Below are positions 15,462 through 24,800 of a stretch of DNA of 44,010 nucleotides, piece by piece. A program made the position numbers and the translations under genes. The DNA lies in NCBI GenBank assembly GCA_020342115.1, contig CP070841.1, positions 2,755,497-2,799,506 of the forward strand. Direction: 5' to 3'. Numbering within the stretch: position 1 is the first letter of the stretch; every line of letters begins with the position of its first letter. This DNA is from Spirochaetota bacterium (GTDB taxonomy: Bacteria; Spirochaetota; B62-G9; DRHN01). The notes under the pieces were generated by a model. It was given only the letters and a program-made list of their open reading frames with translations, did not search any database and was not told the DNA's origin.

Positions 15462-17246
15462 ATGAGAAAGCTTCTATACATTTCACTTCTTTTCACTCTC
15501 CTCATCTTCGGATGCAGGGATAAAAAAATCCCCCAGGTCCCAAAATCCAGAGAGATACTGAGAGGTGTGCTCGATACATCGGGAGAAAGATTGAAAACAG
15601 GAAAACAGGGGGGCACATTGATTAGAGCAGAAATCCCGGAGCTCGATACCTTCAATGTCGTCACCACAAGATCAAGACCGGTTTATGCCATGCTCAAGCT
15701 CATATTCGAACCTCTTCTCTCCATCCATCCTATTACTGGAGAGATTCAGGGAGGAATCGCAAAGGAGTACAGAATTGAAAGAGATGGATATTCCATCACG
15801 CTTCTTCTCAATGAAAACATCAGGTTTTCAGATGGAAACCAATGTACCTCTGAAGATGTAATATTCAGCTTTGAAGAGGTTTATATGAATCCTGATGTGG
15901 ATTCAAAAAAAACAGATTTTCTCAGAATAAGAAACAGGGCTGTCTCCATAAAAGCCCTCGATGAGCTCACAGTTCAATTCGACCTCCCGGTCCCATACAG
16001 GCCTTTTCTTTATACCCTCACACAGCTCGAAATACTTCCTGAGCACATTCTATCCCCTCTTATGAAACAGGAAGGTGTGGAAGCATTCAACCGAAAATGG
16101 GGAAATCCTGATAATGATATCAGCCTTCTTCTTGGAACAGGGCCCTACATGTTAAAAGAATATAGGAAAGCTGATAGAGTTGTGCTTACCAGAAACCCAT
16201 ACTACAACGAAAGAGAGGGAGGGTTGTGGCTTGAGGGGATGCCCTATTTCGATAAGATAGTGGAGCTCATTGGTGTTGATCATGAAACCAAGCTTTTAAA
16301 GTTTCAAATCGGAGAGATAGATTTCTACAATATCAGACCAACTGATATTGTTAGCGGGGACATAGGTTCTCTGATAAGGAACAAAAAAGAAGGCAATTAT
16401 GAGCTTTACCATGCGGGTCACACCCCATTAAGCAACCATTTCCTGGTGCTAAATCAAAACCCGGCTACTGTACAATCTGAAAAACTAAAATTATTTCGAA
16501 ACAGCAGATTCAGGGAGGCGGTTTCATATCTTATTAACAAGGAGTTAATACGAGACGAGGTTTTCAGTGGCTATGCATTCCTGGATGCTTCCCCCCTTAG
16601 AGACAGCTCCCCTTACTATAAACATGTGACTCCTCTTCAGTACGATCCGGCGAGAGCAAAGCAGATCCTTCGTGAGCTTGGTATCAAGGATATAGATAAC
16701 GATGGTCTTCTAAACCTTCCTTCAGGAGAGAATCTGGAACTCACACTTTATACCAATCAGGATAATCCTATCAGGATTAGAATGGGAGATATCATTTCTG
16801 AGAGCTTCAAGCAGATTGGAATAGGAGTCGATTTTCAACCAATCGATTATGACCTTGTTGTTACGAAACTGCTGGATACATTCGACTGGGAGGCGGTGAT
16901 TATAGGTATCGAGGGTAATACAGAACCTAACGATTCATCCTGGGTGTGGGAATCGAAGGGTCCGCTTCATATGTGGGCGCCATATCAGGAAAAGCCTTTG
17001 ACCGAGTGGGAAGAGAAAATTGATGAACTCTTTGCTCTTGGAAGAATAACATGGGACATTGAGAGTGCAAGAGGTTTGTATCATGAGTTTCAGGATATTG
17101 CTGGAACCGAGCGCCCTGTGATCAACATCGTAGTTCCTGCCGAAGTATATGGATTCAGGAATGGATTGGGGAATTTAATTCCCAGAGCGGTTTCGTACAA
17201 TGCTACTGCACTTCTCCCGTACATCTACTGGGAAAAGAAACATTAA
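15462..17246 (+). CDS. Family-5 extracellular solute-binding lipoprotein (OppA/DppA-like)
   Basis: This is a periplasm-facing binding protein of about 594 residues for an ABC importer of peptides or similar solutes. The start at the ATG 15462 (MRKLLYISLL) gives a lipoprotein signal peptide with lipobox IFGC; an in-frame TTG at 15444 is less likely. Family-5 features include the domain with LKLIFEPLLSIHP, NIRFSDGNQCTSEDVIFSFEEV, GTGPYMLKEYRKADRVVLTRNPYY, and FRNSRFREAVSYLINKELI. No permease or ATPase gene follows; the next gene is convergent and its stop shares the four bases TTAA with this one. It is thus an orphan binding protein whose transporter must be encoded elsewhere. It is divergent from the beta-barrel gene and shares its operator-like spacer. 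Confidence 0.9.
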   Translation: MRKLLYISLLFTLLIFGCRDKKIPQVPKSREILRGVLDTSGERLKTGKQGGTLIRAEIPELDTFNVVTTRSRPVYAMLKLIFEPLLSIHPITGEIQGGIAKEYRIERDGYSITLLLNENIRFSDGNQCTSEDVIFSFEEVYMNPDVDSKKTDFLRIRNRAVSIKALDELTVQFDLPVPYRPFLYTLTQLEILPEHILSPLMKQEGVEAFNRKWGNPDNDISLLLGTGPYMLKEYRKADRVVLTRNPYYNEREGGLWLEGMPYFDKIVELIGVDHETKLLKFQIGEIDFYNIRPTDIVSGDIGSLIRNKKEGNYELYHAGHTPLSNHFLVLNQNPATVQSEKLKLFRNSRFREAVSYLINKELIRDEVFSGYAFLDASPLRDSSPYYKHVTPLQYDPARAKQILRELGIKDIDNDGLLNLPSGENLELTLYTNQDNPIRIRMGDIISESFKQIGIGVDFQPIDYDLVVTKLLDTFDWEAVIIGIEGNTEPNDSSWVWESKGPLHMWAPYQEKPLTEWEEKIDELFALGRITWDIESARGLYHEFQDIAGTERPVINIVVPAEVYGFRNGLGNLIPRAVSYNATALLPYIYWEKKH

Positions 17247-17734
17247 TTTTTATAGATCATGACTTTATCAAATCCTTCACTCTGCTCAGGAAGCTCAGTC
17301 TTTGAATAAAGATCAACAATGACACGATCAGGAACAGGAAACTCTCTCATCCTGTTCTGTTTCATCACAACAGAGATATCCGGGTTGATAAACACGCAGG
17401 CAACACTTTTGTGAAACTTCTGTGCACAATCGATATACCTTTTTCTACTCTTCTTGGTAACACTTGTGTTGTCTATTAATATTTTCTGATTTCTCTCGAG
17501 GTAGTAGTAGATGATATCATTCTCTATATGCTTTATGAGTCCCTCTATGTCTTCGTTCCAATCATCGGATACCCATCTCTCTCCATATTCGGTCATCTCT
17601 TTGAGATAGCGCCTTATTTCATATCTGTTTATCCTTTTTCTGTCTGGAAAATGTTTTTTTGCGAGAGATGATTTTCCAGAACCATAGTTGCCTACGATAA
17701 GAATAATGTCGAATTTATCAAGTTCCTCTTTCAT
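17243..17734 (-). CDS. P-loop kinase-like ATPase (AAA_33 / polynucleotide kinase type)
   Basis: This small 163-residue P-loop protein has a Walker A motif GNYGSGKSS at residues 15-23, followed by the lid-type arginine-rich segment RKRINRYEIRRYLKEM and a strand KILIDNTSVTKKSRKRYID at about 85-103, the layout of the 5'-polynucleotide kinase and zeta-toxin-like branch. VACVFINPD and a C-terminal PEQSEGFDKVMIYKN complete the fold. The substrate may be a nucleic acid end or a small molecule; it cannot be told. AGG lies about 8 bp before the ATG. It is divergent from the AspRS gene (87 bp) and overlaps the solute-binding gene by 4 bp tail to tail. No antitoxin-like partner is adjacent, which argues against a toxin. 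Confidence 0.72.
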   Translation of the reverse strand: MKEELDKFDIILIVGNYGSGKSSLAKKHFPDRKRINRYEIRRYLKEMTEYGERWVSDDWNEDIEGLIKHIENDIIYYYLERNQKILIDNTSVTKKSRKRYIDCAQKFHKSVACVFINPDISVVMKQNRMREFPVPDRVIVDLYSKTELPEQSEGFDKVMIYKN

Positions 17735-17821
17735 AATCTACCTATCGTCATCTTTTTTATATCACTTGACGATTGAACCTTATCAACGTACATTGCCTTT
17801 GGTTTTGAAACGGTACTGATT

Positions 17822-19123
17822 ATGAAAGAGCGCACACTCATTGAAAATGTTCCTCCCCTTATTGGTAAAAGGATAAAAATCTGCGGATGGGTCCACAGTA
17901 TTAGAGACCAGGGCAACCTTGCATTCATACTCGTGAGAGACCGTACAGGGATTGTTCAGGTGGTGACATCTGGAAGCGTGATAACAGAACATGACATAAA
18001 AAACGAAACCGTTGTTTCCATCAAAGGTACTGTAATAGAGGATAAAAGAGCAAAATCAGGAGTTGAGATAAAGCTTGAAGAAATCGATGTTATTTCAAAA
18101 ACGGTTCGAACCCTGCCTATAATAGTCAATGAGAAGGCCAAACACCAGCGCCTGGAGCTTGAAACGATACTTAACAACAGAGTGCTAGCCTTGAGAAATC
18201 CACGAAGGAATTTAATATTTAAACTACAGGGAGAGGTAATAGACAGCTTCAGAACGTTTTTCAGGGAACACGGGATCACAGAGGTAACGACACCTAAGAT
18301 CATAGTGTCCGGTACAGAGGGAGGAACACAGCTTTTTTCGGTTGATTATTTCGATAAACTCACCTATCTGGCCCAATCCCCGCAGTTCTACAAACAGATG
18401 CTGGTAGGAGCAGGCTACGAGAGGGTCTTTGAGATTGGTCATGTATACAGAGCTGAAATCCACAACACATCCCGCCACCTGAATGAGTATGTAAGTCTTG
18501 ATTACGAGATGGGATTCATACAAAATGAGCATGATGTAATGGATGTAGAAGAGGAGTTCATTCTTTCTCTCATTGAAAATATAAATCGTTCATGCTCCCA
18601 CATACTGAAAGAGTATAAAAAGCCTCTTAAGAGTCCGAAAAAGATCCCGAGGATTCCTATCAAAGAGGCATGTACCATCCTCGAAAAAGAGTATGGCAAA
18701 CGATCAAAAACTCTCGATTTAGACCCTAATGGCGAAAAACTCATCTGTGACTGGGCTAAAGCCGAGTATTCCAGTGAGTTCATCTTTATCGACGAATATC
18801 CACGATCAAAACGCCCTGTATACACAATGCCAAAAGAGGATGATCCCGAACTCACAAGAAGCTTTGACCTTCTATTCAGAGGCCTTGAAATTACAACAGG
18901 CGGGCAGAGAATTCATGATTACGATATGCTTGTGCAATCCTTTAAGGACAGAAAACTCAATCCCTCGGACTTCGACTACTACCTCGACACCTTTGCCTAC
19001 GGAATGCCGCCTCACGGAGGTCTTGCCATCGGCCTAGAGAGAATCACCTGTCAGATCTTAGGCCTGGCAAATGTAAGAGAAGCTTCGATCTTTCCAAGGG
19101 ATAGAAACAGGATTATACCCTAG
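17822..19123 (+). CDS. aspS: Aspartyl-tRNA synthetase, archaeal/eukaryotic type
   Basis: This class IIb enzyme attaches aspartate to tRNA-Asp and possibly tRNA-Asn. At 433 residues it lacks the GAD insertion of the usual bacterial AspRS of about 590 residues, so it is the archaeal type. The OB-fold anticodon domain covers about 1-105 (ICGWVHSIRDQGNLAF). Motif 2 reads YRAEIHNTSRHLNEYVSLDYEM and motif 3 GLAIGLERITCQILGL, followed by the family ending REASIFPRDRNR. His25 in GWVH is the residue known from non-discriminating enzymes (discriminating ones have Trp or Gln), whereas Lys78 (RAKSGVEI) is the residue typical of discriminating ones, so the signature is mixed. An AsnRS identity is less likely because of the HNT/GGQRIH residues. 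No strong ribosome-binding site is seen. Confidence 0.9.
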   Translation: MKERTLIENVPPLIGKRIKICGWVHSIRDQGNLAFILVRDRTGIVQVVTSGSVITEHDIKNETVVSIKGTVIEDKRAKSGVEIKLEEIDVISKTVRTLPIIVNEKAKHQRLELETILNNRVLALRNPRRNLIFKLQGEVIDSFRTFFREHGITEVTTPKIIVSGTEGGTQLFSVDYFDKLTYLAQSPQFYKQMLVGAGYERVFEIGHVYRAEIHNTSRHLNEYVSLDYEMGFIQNEHDVMDVEEEFILSLIENINRSCSHILKEYKKPLKSPKKIPRIPIKEACTILEKEYGKRSKTLDLDPNGEKLICDWAKAEYSSEFIFIDEYPRSKRPVYTMPKEDDPELTRSFDLLFRGLEITTGGQRIHDYDMLVQSFKDRKLNPSDFDYYLDTFAYGMPPHGGLAIGLERITCQILGLANVREASIFPRDRNRIIP

Positions 19124-19196
19124 CATCTGGGCAAAAAATCACCATATACCTAACCACGTTCTTGAGCTTAACAAGCTCATTGTGGCTACAGTTATG

Positions 19197-19254
19197 GTTG
19201 CAGTATACCTAATTTACAATACAAAACTGCTTATATAATAATGTATACTGCAAC
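19197..19254. repeat. Perfect 12-bp inverted repeat with 34-nt loop
   Basis: GTTGCAGTATAC (19197-19208) and GTATACTGCAAC (19243-19254) are exact reverse complements, separated by an AT-rich 34-nt loop. They lie between the convergent AspRS and phosphatase genes. A smaller hairpin TGAGCTT-AAC-AAGCTCA lies just upstream (about 19163-19179). Neither is followed by a T-tract. It could be a bidirectional 3'-end structure or the remnant of a small inverted-repeat element. Confidence 0.55.
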
Positions 19255-19268
19255 TTTAATTATACCCG

Positions 19269-19994
19269 TCATCTTCTTGCTGAAAAAATCTTTTGCCCGA
19301 GCACATCGATTGCTGATAGTTTTCCGTAGTAATAAAGTCCTGTGTCAATGCAGATAAGCCTGTCCCGTATCAACACATCGTGTAGCGGTGTGTGCCCGCA
19401 GACCACTGTCTTTTCCCATGCGTAATTCTCGGCATAGATATGGTCTCTCATCCATAGAAGATCGAAAGCATTGTGTCTTCCCTGCTCAATCGAAACATCC
19501 GGATCAATCCCACCATGACAGAAGAAATAATTTTCAGTCTCTATATATAGCTTGAGATCGAGCAAGAAATCAATGTGGCTCTCAGGAATATGGCTGTTGA
19601 TAACCCTCCGTTGCTTCTCACTTCTCCATCCATTTCCTAGCTCTCTCATATTATCTGGTCCCATACCATAACTTTTGAGGGTCCATCCCCCTCCATTGTA
19701 CATCCAGGTATTCAGGTCGTTCACACTGGCAGGGTGTCCAAGCGAGCCGAGCATCATGTCCTCATGGTTCCCCTTTAAAAAGAGAAGGTTTTGCCACTTT
19801 GAACAAAGCTCAAGAAGGGTGTCTATCACTTTGCTAGATTCAGGACCTCTGTCCACATAATCACCCATGAAAATCAAGAGGTCCTCTTTTGAGAGATCTA
19901 TCTTTTCAAGAAGCCTCTTCATAGGCGCACAGTAGCCATGAAGATCTCCTATAGCAATGATCCTTCTGTAATCACTCTCTTTTATTATTTCCAT
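19269..19994 (-). CDS. PPP-family metallophosphatase (Ser/Thr phosphatase or ApaH-like)
   Basis: This 241-residue calcineurin-like phosphatase has all the PPP metal motifs: GDLHG (about 17-21), GDYVDRG (about 45-51), GNHE (about 76-79), HGG at about 165 and VCGHTP at about 200. Members dephosphorylate phosphoserine/threonine or cleave diadenosine tetraphosphate; the sequence does not decide. There is no signal peptide, so it is cytosolic. The spacing of motifs and the GGGW insert after GNHE match bacterial PrpA/PrpE-like enzymes. It stands alone on the minus strand, convergent with AspRS and divergent from the DUF2064-like gene, and its own ribosome-binding site is weak (GAGAC). The P-loop kinase 1.5 kb away is not in the same unit. 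Confidence 0.85.
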   Translation of the reverse strand: MEIIKESDYRRIIAIGDLHGYCAPMKRLLEKIDLSKEDLLIFMGDYVDRGPESSKVIDTLLELCSKWQNLLFLKGNHEDMMLGSLGHPASVNDLNTWMYNGGGWTLKSYGMGPDNMRELGNGWRSEKQRRVINSHIPESHIDFLLDLKLYIETENYFFCHGGIDPDVSIEQGRHNAFDLLWMRDHIYAENYAWEKTVVCGHTPLHDVLIRDRLICIDTGLYYYGKLSAIDVLGQKIFSARR

Positions 19995-20147
19995 GATTGT
20001 CTCATAATTTTAATGCATTTTAGATGTTTCTAGTATAAAAAATGGTTAAAATATTTACACTTTTTCTTTTCACTTTCGTAATAATATGTTACCTTGACCT
20101 GGTTTTGTGCAGTTAATATATTTATTAGTAAGAATATAGTAACAAAG

Positions 20148-20831
20148 ATGAACTCTGAAATTATAGTTGGATTCCTGAGCAACGATAAGGATCCCGCGCA
20201 GTTAAACCACTTTGAACAGAGCAAGTTACACTCTCTGTGCAGGCACATTAATAGAGACCTTCCAATTCTCATTACAAAGGTTCAGGGAGCAAGAAAAACA
20301 GTCGATGTTGGGCTTGTGATTGCCTCTGGCGAGGACCTTGATCCTTACAAACCGTACCTGAGTGCAGGATTCATACTTTTTCATTCCCACGGAAAAACAG
20401 AGACTGAGCGAATCAAAGAAGGTTTTCAGGAGGCTTTTGACAAAGGCTACCATGCAGTTGTACTTCTATCACATAGTGTCCCCAATCTTCCACGCAACTA
20501 CATAGAGACAGCGCTCAATAATCTGAGAAACGGGAGTAGCATGGTTGTCGGCCCTCTCATCAACGGCGGTTTCTATATCATCGGGCTTACAAAGGAAACC
20601 TTCAACAAACTCGGAACGACTCATGTAATGAGAAATCTCTGCTTTTGCGATAAGCAGGAGAGAGAAAAGATCATCTCTGAGATCAAAACCCTTGGTATTA
20701 ACTGTTTCTTACTTCCAGAGTGGTATATAGTAAAAACTCCCGAAGACCTTAAAAAGGTCTGTCAAGACTGTGCAGACGGCACAAGCTGGAACGCACGCTG
20801 GACAAGACGTTTCACCCACGAAATTCTATAA
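20148..20831 (+). CDS. DUF2064 / glycosyltransferase-A-like protein, probably inactive
   Basis: This protein of about 227 residues matches the DUF2064 (TIGR04282-type) group, which has a nucleotide-sugar-transferase fold. The equivalent blocks are VVLLSHSVPNLPRNYIETALNNL and VVGPLINGGFYIIGL. In the family these normally read as GSDSPxLP and GPxxDGGYYLIG with metal-binding aspartates. Here the aspartates are replaced by His and Asn, so catalysis as a transferase is doubtful. The ATG at 20148 (MNSEIIVGFL) is preferred over the in-frame ATG at 20094, whose extra residues look non-conserved; neither has a strong ribosome-binding site. It stands upstream of trxB, which has its own promoter. Function is unknown. 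Confidence 0.65.
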   Translation: MNSEIIVGFLSNDKDPAQLNHFEQSKLHSLCRHINRDLPILITKVQGARKTVDVGLVIASGEDLDPYKPYLSAGFILFHSHGKTETERIKEGFQEAFDKGYHAVVLLSHSVPNLPRNYIETALNNLRNGSSMVVGPLINGGFYIIGLTKETFNKLGTTHVMRNLCFCDKQEREKIISEIKTLGINCFLLPEWYIVKTPEDLKKVCQDCADGTSWNARWTRRFTHEIL

Positions 20832-20843
20832 CACCTAAAATAC

Positions 20844-20872
20844 TTTTCAGCTCTTGGCGATTATGGTATAAT
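20844..20872 (+). promoter_or_regulatory. Promoter of trxB
   Basis: TATAAT (20867-20872) is preceded by TGG, giving an extended -10 (TGnTATAAT). TTTTCA (20844-20849) sits 17 bp upstream as a -35. The trxB start is 30 bp downstream, so the leader is short. Confidence 0.6.
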
Positions 20873-20901
20873 TTCATACGAAAAATTTAAGGGAGCCGTC
20901 T

Positions 20902-21825
20902 ATGTACGATATGATAATTGTCGGTGCCGGAGCAGCCGGACTCACAGCTGCACTATATGGTGTCAGGGCAGGGATGAAGGTGGTAGTGTTTGAGAAAATG
21001 GGTGTGGGTGGCCAGATTATACTCACAGACATAGTCGAAAACTACCCTGGATTTCCCTCTATTAGTGGGCCTGACCTCATGGATAAATTTGAAAACCATG
21101 TGAAAAAGTTCGGTGTCGATATTCGATACGAAGAGGTCACAGGTGTGAAAAAGAGTAAAGCAGGATTTGAAATTATCACTGACGAGGAAAAGTATGAGAC
21201 AATAGCACTTGTGATCGCAACCGGTTCACAGCCGAGAAAATTACATGTAGATGGTGAAGCGGAGTTCATCGGTAAAGGAGTTTCATACTGTGCGGTCTGC
21301 GATGGCCCTTTCTTCAAGGATAAGGAGGTTGCAGTTATAGGTGGTGGTGATGCTGCAGTTAAGGAAGCGCTCTACCTTACACAGATTGTGAAGAAGGTAA
21401 CAGTTATTCACAGAAGAGATAAACTGCGAGCCGAAAAAATACTTCAAGACCAGGCATTTTCTAATGACAAGGTCGATTTTATCTGGAATAGTATAGTAGA
21501 TCATATCGATGGGAAGGATAAATTTGAAGGAATAACCATAAAAGAGGTAAACAATCCCGATCAAAAGAAAAAGCTCGAGGTCGGCGGTGTGTTTGTCTAT
21601 ATAGGCCACATTCCCAACACCAAGTTTATAGATTTAGTAAAGAAAAAAGAGGGGGGATTCATCATTACAGATGACTGTCTCCTGACATCTGAGAAGGGAA
21701 TTTTTGCTGCAGGAGATTGCAGGGATACCTGTCTCAGACAGATAGCTACATGTGTGGGTGATGGGGCACTCGCTGCGTATCATGCAGGCGAGTGGGTCGA
21801 ACGCGTGAAAAGCGGTCATGCTTAA
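20902..21825 (+). CDS. trxB: Thioredoxin-disulfide reductase
   Basis: This flavoprotein passes electrons from NADPH to thioredoxin. At 307 residues it has the usual length. The FAD-binding motif is GAGAAGLTAA at 8-17, ATGSQPR follows at about 106-112, the redox-active pair is Cys130-Cys133 (YCAVCDG), and the NADPH site is GGGDAAVKEAL with HRRDKLRA at about 147 and 175. The second FAD motif reads GIFAAGDCRD-x7-ATCVGDGALAAYHA. GGGAG lies 7 bp before the ATG, and an extended -10 promoter precedes it. No thioredoxin gene is in the window. Ferredoxin-dependent relatives lack the HRR residues, so NADPH use is likely. The stop is 34 bp from the convergent coiled-coil gene, with no clear terminator. 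Confidence 0.95.
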   Translation: MYDMIIVGAGAAGLTAALYGVRAGMKVVVFEKMGVGGQIILTDIVENYPGFPSISGPDLMDKFENHVKKFGVDIRYEEVTGVKKSKAGFEIITDEEKYETIALVIATGSQPRKLHVDGEAEFIGKGVSYCAVCDGPFFKDKEVAVIGGGDAAVKEALYLTQIVKKVTVIHRRDKLRAEKILQDQAFSNDKVDFIWNSIVDHIDGKDKFEGITIKEVNNPDQKKKLEVGGVFVYIGHIPNTKFIDLVKKKEGGFIITDDCLLTSEKGIFAAGDCRDTCLRQIATCVGDGALAAYHAGEWVERVKSGHA

Positions 21826-21859
21826 ATAGTTACTGGTGAATTGTTTATAATAAACCCGG

Positions 21860-24800
21860 TTAGTTCTTGTTAAGCTCCAGAATGAGTTCCACCTCGCCCC
21901 TTGACATCTTTGTTACCTTACAAATCTCAGGTATTGTCCACTTCTGCTCAAACAGTGTAAGCACTGTTTTTACCTTGCTCTGCGATTCGCGTGAGAGTGT
22001 GGCTGGTTTACCTTCTTTTTGTGCACCGGGGATACCCGCACCTTCTGTAAGGTTTTGAAGGTCCTTTACAAGCCCCTCGGCATTCTTAGCAAGGTTTGTA
22101 AGGCGAGATTCTGTCCTTGCAAGCCACTCACGGGTACTCTGGAGCTGATTCGTCCTTGCCTCAATATCGGCAACCAGCGAATCCATCTCTTTAAAACGAG
22201 AAAGTACCTCCTCGATACGGCGTTCGTTCCCGATGAGACTCTGAGATTTTTCATCAATAGTGGATATCCGTTTTCTGATATCCTCTTCAATAGATTTTAT
22301 CTCATTAAAGCTCTCCTTGAGAAGCCCCGTTCGATCCTCAATATTACTCAAGAAATCCTTCGTCTTTGCAATTGTTTCTATAGATATCTCGAGATCGCTC
22401 TCCTTTTTACCGAGTGCATCCGCCTTTCCTTCAAGGCTGCCAAATCTCTGGTCGATATTCTCTATTGCCTCTTCGATCTTATCAAGTGCCTCCTTTTGTG
22501 TACCTATAAGCTGGATCTTCTCCTCAACAACAGAGATCAAACTTATTGCCTGTTCTGCATTCCTTGCAATATCCTGAACTGCTCGCTTCTCAGATTTTAA
22601 CTGTCTTACCCTTGCCGATATATCACCCTCGTCTCGCTTAAGTGTCTGTATTATCTTCCTTAGAGAGAGTATATCCTTTTTATCCTCCTTTACCTGCGCT
22701 ATGAGGTCAAGAAGCTTCTCGATATCCTCCTCCATCTTCTCCTTGAACCTTAAAGCCCTCTTCATGGTTGAGGATTCCTTCTCAAAACTCATAATTCTCT
22801 TCTCGATCTCCGAAGTTCGTTTTTCAACCCTCTCCTGTACCAGTCCTACTTCTTTTTCAAATCCTTTAAGAACATCCTCTGATTCCTTATGAGCTTCCTC
22901 GATCTGGGAGCGTGTGTCCTCGGCAATGGATTCCATAAATCCAACGATTTCAGACTGCTTTGCGTTAAAAATGTTCTTATGTTCTATGAAGCTTCGGTCA
23001 ATCTCCTCTCTAAAATCCTTCAGAGAGGCCGTAACTTCGTCTAGAATTCCCTCCTTGAGACTCTGGACCGAATCCTTGATCTGGGCAATCTCCTGGGTGA
23101 CCTCACCGAGCTTTCCTTTTGCTTCTTTCGTAATCTCTTGCTCTGTCTTCAGGTAGTTTTTCTCAATCTCCTTTACGTTACCCTCTACTGCCTGGATAGA
23201 TTCTTCTATCTTTTTATCAATTGCAAGGCTAATACCCTCTGTTTTTTGGTTCAACTCTTCTATCTGTTCGTGCATAACACCCAGGCTCTTCTTATAAGCC
23301 TCCAGTGTTCTTTCGCTTTCCTCCTTGAAAATCGTCTTCAAATTTTCAAGCTCTCTTACAAGCTCATCCCTGGCATCGAGTCTCACACTGTTTATACTCT
23401 CCATCATAGAATCTTCCTGACTCTTCAGACTCTCGCTGGAGCTTTGTACACTGCCCTCAACCTTCTTAAGAAGCTCGTTGATTTCCTGCTCCCTTCTTTC
23501 GAGCTGCTCCTCCGAATCTCGTATGATTCCCTCTAAACTCTGGAATATGGTTTGTTTCTTCTCCGATATAAGCTCTTCTGTTTCTTCCCGGAGACTTGAA
23601 ATCTTCTCCTCTATCTCAGGTCTGTAATCTGAAAAAACTTTCTCTATCCTCTCTTCGATCATATGCTGCCCGGTACGTGCAATATCTCTCAAATTACCCA
23701 CACTTCCCTCTAATGCTTCCACCCTTCCCTCATAATCCTTCAGTTTATCGACAAATCCCTCTTTAACATCCTGAGTTGCATTGTTCACATTCTCCATCAA
23801 ATGATCACCGATTGTGGTTAGTTTGCCGCTCATCTCTTTGAGTCTGTCATCAAGCTCCTGAATAAGGCCGTCTTTGTGTACCTGGATATCTCTGTTAAAG
23901 GCTTCTATTTCTCCTTCAATAATCCCTTTCTTCGAAGTCAGCTCATCGGTTACTTTCTCCAGAATTGATGAAAACTCCTTCTTATATGAGATGAACTTTT
24001 CATTCATCTCAGAAACAATCGGTTTTATAAGAAGCAGGTTCTTATTCGCTTCCTCATTGATCTCAGCTACGATTCTGTTTTTCAAAACATCAGTCTCACT
24101 CTCATGTGCTTTTGCTTTAAGCTCTAATACTTCCCCATACTTATCTGTCTCGTCTTTGATATTTTGCAGAAGACTCTGTACCCTCCCCTCTAATCGGGCT
24201 ATATAGGATGAAAGATCCTTTGAGCTTTCTTCTATCTCTTTGAAGATAGTCCCCTTTATCTCAGCACCATATTCATCAATTAACTGGACATAGTTCTTGT
24301 ACCCATCTTCTGCTTGTTTGATAAATTTCTCGGCTGTTTCACTCTCCAGAGATTCGATCTTGGCTGCAGTACTATTGAGAAGCTCTGAAAGACCGCTCAT
24401 TCTTTCCTCAATCGGCTGAATGTGATCTTTTTCAACCTTCTGGATTCTCTCATTGCATTCCTCAATGAACTTCATGAGATCATCAACCTTACCCCCAGCC
24501 TCCTTTACCATGTCTTTCGTGTCTTTTTTAAACTGTCCGAGTTCCCGCTCGTGGCTTTCCCGTAAGAGATCAAGGCTTTCACGATACTCCTGGATGACAG
24601 GTGAAAACAGACCCTTTGCCTCCTCTACAACAGTACCGGTCAGGTTTTCGATTGCTTTATCTGTCCTTTCCTGAATTCGCTGCTCAAAAGATGGTATAAG
24701 AGACGATACATTTTTCAGCGTTTTTTCATGTTCTGCTGTTTCGATTTCGATACTCTGTATACGTTTTGCTAGTTTCTTCAGCGATGGGAGAGAGTCCTCG

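Noticed and set aside
15462-17246. Start of an ABC transporter operon
   Set aside because: The next gene is on the other strand and no permease or ATPase is in the window.
17243-17734. Zeta-type toxin
   Set aside because: No antitoxin-like ORF is adjacent, and the P-loop pattern also fits ordinary small kinases.
17243-19994. P-loop kinase and PPP phosphatase as a split RNA-repair (Pnkp-like) pair
   Set aside because: They are on separate units on either side of AspRS, no ligase or Hen1 gene is near, and both families are common alone.
22019-22600. 193-codon open frame on the plus strand rich in Cys, Leu and Phe
   Set aside because: It is the complement of the Glu/Lys-rich coiled-coil gene; such biased genes always give long antisense frames.
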